DNA of 8,601 nt from NCBI GenBank assembly GCA_947097535.1, contig CAMURM010000046.1:1-8601 (forward strand), written 5' to 3'. The position numbers were made by a program, and so were the translations under genes. This document shows, in pieces, positions 6,990-8,601 of this stretch. How positions within the stretch are numbered: position 1 is the first letter of the stretch; every line of letters starts with the position of its first letter. Origin of the DNA: an uncultured Selenomonas sp. (GTDB taxonomy: Bacteria > Bacillota > Negativicutes > Selenomonadales > Selenomonadaceae). The notes below the pieces were generated by a model. It was not told where the DNA came from. It made no database searches and worked only from the letters and a program-made list of their open reading frames with translations.

Positions 6990-8279
6990 TCACAATCGTT
7001 CCATATCCAGCATAACCTGCATGCGAAGGATATCTTCATCCTGTGCTCCCAGAACCTTCTCTAAATCAGCCAACAATTCTTCTGCCCTTGAAAACTCTCC
7101 CTTTTCCAGAACCTCATAAAACAGGGCTTTCTTTTCCACGACTTCCTTCGGACGCACCTCAGTCTGCATGACATCGCGCAAAATGGCAGTAACATCGCGA
7201 CCATAGGTATATTTTTCGGATGAAACGACCTTTCCATGTGCAAAAATCATGATATGCTCGTTTTCCGCATTGGCAAGTACAGCGGGTGCATGTGTCGTGA
7301 CGATGAATTGAATTTTCGGAAATGATTTCCGCAGAGCTGTCAGTATTTTCCTTTGCCACGACGGATGCAGGTGCATATCGATTTCATCAATGAGGACAAT
7401 CCCCGGTGTTTCCGCTATCGCTTCCCCACCCAACTGCGGATTCAATGTCACCATGCGATAGGCAATATCCGCAGTCATGGACAGCATAGCCTTGATTCCA
7501 TCGCTAAAATACCGAAGCGGCAGGGATACGTTCGCCCCGGCTTTATCCGTTACACGAACTTCAATCTCCCACTCGTTGAAGTCGTAGGACACTTGCACCG
7601 TCTCAGCAGTATCATCTATTTCAGCATACAGTTTCTCCATGGTGCGCTTCACGGCTTGAAATATCGGCAGCGGTGCTCCCTTTTGCACTTCCATGAGCGC
7701 CGTCCGCTGAAACCATTGCAACATCAACTTTTCGTTCGTCGCTGCATCCAGCGCATCAACATAGCCATGCAGGCGCGAAGGCACGCCTCGCATCACGGCA
7801 TCTTTTTTTGTCCGTTTTGGCAGCCATAGACGTCCCGTCCCATAGTAGGCAAGAAACGGCAACGTCACCGGGAGATTTTTTTTGACTCTTTGGCAAAGAG
7901 AATCTGCATGGTTCATTATAGGACGCGCTTCTCCCACAGTCGTACGCCCGCGTTCGGAGTTCAACGCCCGAGTCCATGCTATGCATTCCTGGTTTTCCGT
8001 CTCTGCTTGTGCTGAAATGCGCACAGGATATTGCGCTTCTCTGTTAAATCCTCCTTTTTCATAGGTGTATGTCAAGAATCTTACATCAGCTTTATGGAAA
8101 TTTGCTGCCTGAATGCTGCAGCCGGCGAGAAAACTTGCCATCGCAATAGCAACGGCATCCAAAATCGATGATTTTCCTGCCCCATTCCCGCCAATGAGCA
8201 CTGTATAATCTTTCGGAAAGTCCATCGTCAACTGCTCAAAGCAGCGAAAGTTTTCCAAATGGAGTCTTTTGATATACAC
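6990..8279 (-). CDS. ptuA: Septu-type AAA/ABC-like ATPase PtuA (COG3950-like)
   Basis: 429-residue ATPase of the RecF/OLD/ABC-like group, the probable sensor and regulator of the HNH nuclease PtuB. The order of motifs is complete: the N-terminal strand MYIKRLHLENFRCF, Walker A GGNGAGKS at 30-37, YYGTGRLW at 145-152 (typical of COG3950 ATPases), a signature-like RYFSDGIKAM at 256-265, Walker B IVLIDE at 294-299, and the H-switch TTHAP at 328-332 (His330). The C-terminal 60 residues are helical and charged. The start is GTG 8279, with GAGGTGG ending 6 nt upstream; an in-frame stop just before it excludes a longer form. ptuB follows after 8 nt, so the two are surely co-transcribed. No Toprim domain follows the ATPase, so it is not a full OLD nuclease. 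Stand-alone Septu is preferred over the Ec78 retron because no reverse transcriptase is visible. A related abortive-infection ATPase/HNH pair is possible. Confidence 0.83.
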   Translation of the reverse strand: MYIKRLHLENFRCFEQLTMDFPKDYTVLIGGNGAGKSSILDAVAIAMASFLAGCSIQAANFHKADVRFLTYTYEKGGFNREAQYPVRISAQAETENQECIAWTRALNSERGRTTVGEARPIMNHADSLCQRVKKNLPVTLPFLAYYGTGRLWLPKRTKKDAVMRGVPSRLHGYVDALDAATNEKLMLQWFQRTALMEVQKGAPLPIFQAVKRTMEKLYAEIDDTAETVQVSYDFNEWEIEVRVTDKAGANVSLPLRYFSDGIKAMLSMTADIAYRMVTLNPQLGGEAIAETPGIVLIDEIDMHLHPSWQRKILTALRKSFPKIQFIVTTHAPAVLANAENEHIMIFAHGKVVSSEKYTYGRDVTAILRDVMQTEVRPKEVVEKKALFYEVLEKGEFSRAEELLADLEKVLGAQDEDILRMQVMLDMERL

Positions 8280-8381
8280 CGTTGCCCACCTCGCTCATTT
8301 CAACTGAACCGCATCACAATCTTCCATATACATCATCGACTGTTTCCGTATTTCGCCAAATATGCAGCCACGTCCTCCTAA

Positions 8382-8430
8382 CCTGCAAGAGTTTTTGCAG
8401 GAATCAGCCTTGGCGAGAATATTTCCTGCA
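8382..8430. repeat. Three-armed alternative hairpin set before ptuA
   Basis: Three complementary arms lie between the transporter stop and ptuA. CCTGCAA (8382-8388) pairs perfectly with TTGCAGG (8395-8401) over a 6-nt loop. TGCAGGAA (8396-8403) pairs perfectly with TTCCTGCA (8423-8430) over a 19-nt loop. The middle arm is shared, so only one hairpin can form at a time. No T-run follows either stem. It could be an attenuator-like leader, a dispersed repeat or part of the transporter 3' end. The rest of the 154-bp gap shows only poor promoter matches (TTGCAG with CATATT at 18 nt on the minus strand). Confidence 0.5.
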
Positions 8431-8433
8431 TCC

Positions 8434-8601
8434 TCACGCTTCCTTCGCCACCGGCTCCTTCTGTCCCAGTGAAACGACGAAGCCGAGGACGGCGCCGAGG
8501 GCGGCGGGGCAGACCCAGCCCATCATGACACCGTAGAACGGAACATGCGCGGCAAGCATTTCATAGAGGGCGGCAGAGCCGAAGCCTGCGGCATGCATCG
8601 C
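8434..8601 (-). CDS. Membrane transporter C-terminus, probably BrnQ-type (partial)
   Basis: The last 55 codons of a gene entering from the right edge, ending in TGA at 8434-8436. The peptide holds a hydrophobic segment with VPFYGVMMGWVCPAALGAV, which looks like a final membrane helix, and then a charged tail ending KEPVAKEA. The pattern of a Pro-rich loop, then GW..PA.LG and a hydrophobic run, resembles the C-terminus of branched-chain amino acid carrier proteins (LivII/BrnQ family). With only the tail visible, another polytopic transporter cannot be excluded. It is GC-rich like the Wadjet genes, so it probably belongs to the host background flanking the defence genes. Confidence 0.55.
   Translation of the reverse strand, partial: AMHAAGFGSAALYEMLAAHVPFYGVMMGWVCPAALGAVLGFVVSLGQKEPVAKEA

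Noticed and set aside
6982..6993. GTG start for ptuB overlapping the ptuA stop
   Set aside because: It would add four residues and would place GAGGTG on the start codon itself. ATG 6981 has the site at a usable distance and gives a family-like N-terminus.
8280..8380. Short leader peptides before ptuA (for example from the ATG pair at 8336 or the GTG at 8371)
   Set aside because: The frames are only about 12-13 codons long, and their ribosome binding sites are absent or too close. Chance is sufficient.

Overview
The window carries two neighbouring prokaryotic immune systems, all on the minus strand, next to the 3' end of a transporter gene. In transcription order (right to left) it reads: the tail of a membrane transporter, probably a BrnQ-type branched-chain amino acid carrier (8434-8601); a two-gene ATPase/HNH pair of the Septu PtuA/PtuB type (6325-8279); a 147-bp gap holding a small candidate ORF and a weak promoter candidate; and a Wadjet operon in the order jetD-jetA-jetB-jetC (1-6177). 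The jetC gene runs off the left edge without a stop. The whole span is packed with genes; there is no gene-free stretch over 300 bases.

The Wadjet set is an SMC-type plasmid-defence complex. JetC is the MukB/MksB-like SMC ATPase, JetA the kleisin-like subunit, JetB the MukE/MksE-like winged-helix (KITE) subunit and JetD the Toprim-fold nuclease. In studied Wadjet systems the SMC part extrudes DNA loops, and JetD cleaves small closed circular DNA. The set here resembles the shorter-protein Wadjet types (II/III) rather than type I, judging by the 325-residue JetD, the 543-residue JetA and the D-A-B-C order; the subtype is an inference. The Septu-like pair combines an OLD/ABC-like AAA ATPase with a TIGR02646-type HNH endonuclease, a combination known to give anti-phage defence. 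No reverse transcriptase or retron RNA is visible in the window, so this looks like a stand-alone pair.

The Wadjet genes and the transporter tail are GC-rich (about 65% on a hand-counted line), with strong G/C third positions, alanine/arginine-rich proteins and long antisense open frames. The Septu-like pair is visibly more AT-rich (about 38-53% on three hand-counted lines), so it was probably acquired separately. Strong GGAGG-type ribosome binding sites and the families present fit a GC-rich bacterium of the Firmicutes/Negativicutes kind (for example a Selenomonas relative). This is a guess from style, not a proof.

The parts not explained by known families are: a 34-codon ORF with a good ribosome binding site just before jetD; two triplet-loop palindromes that encode the C-terminal tail of PtuB; and a three-armed, mutually exclusive hairpin set between the transporter gene and ptuA.
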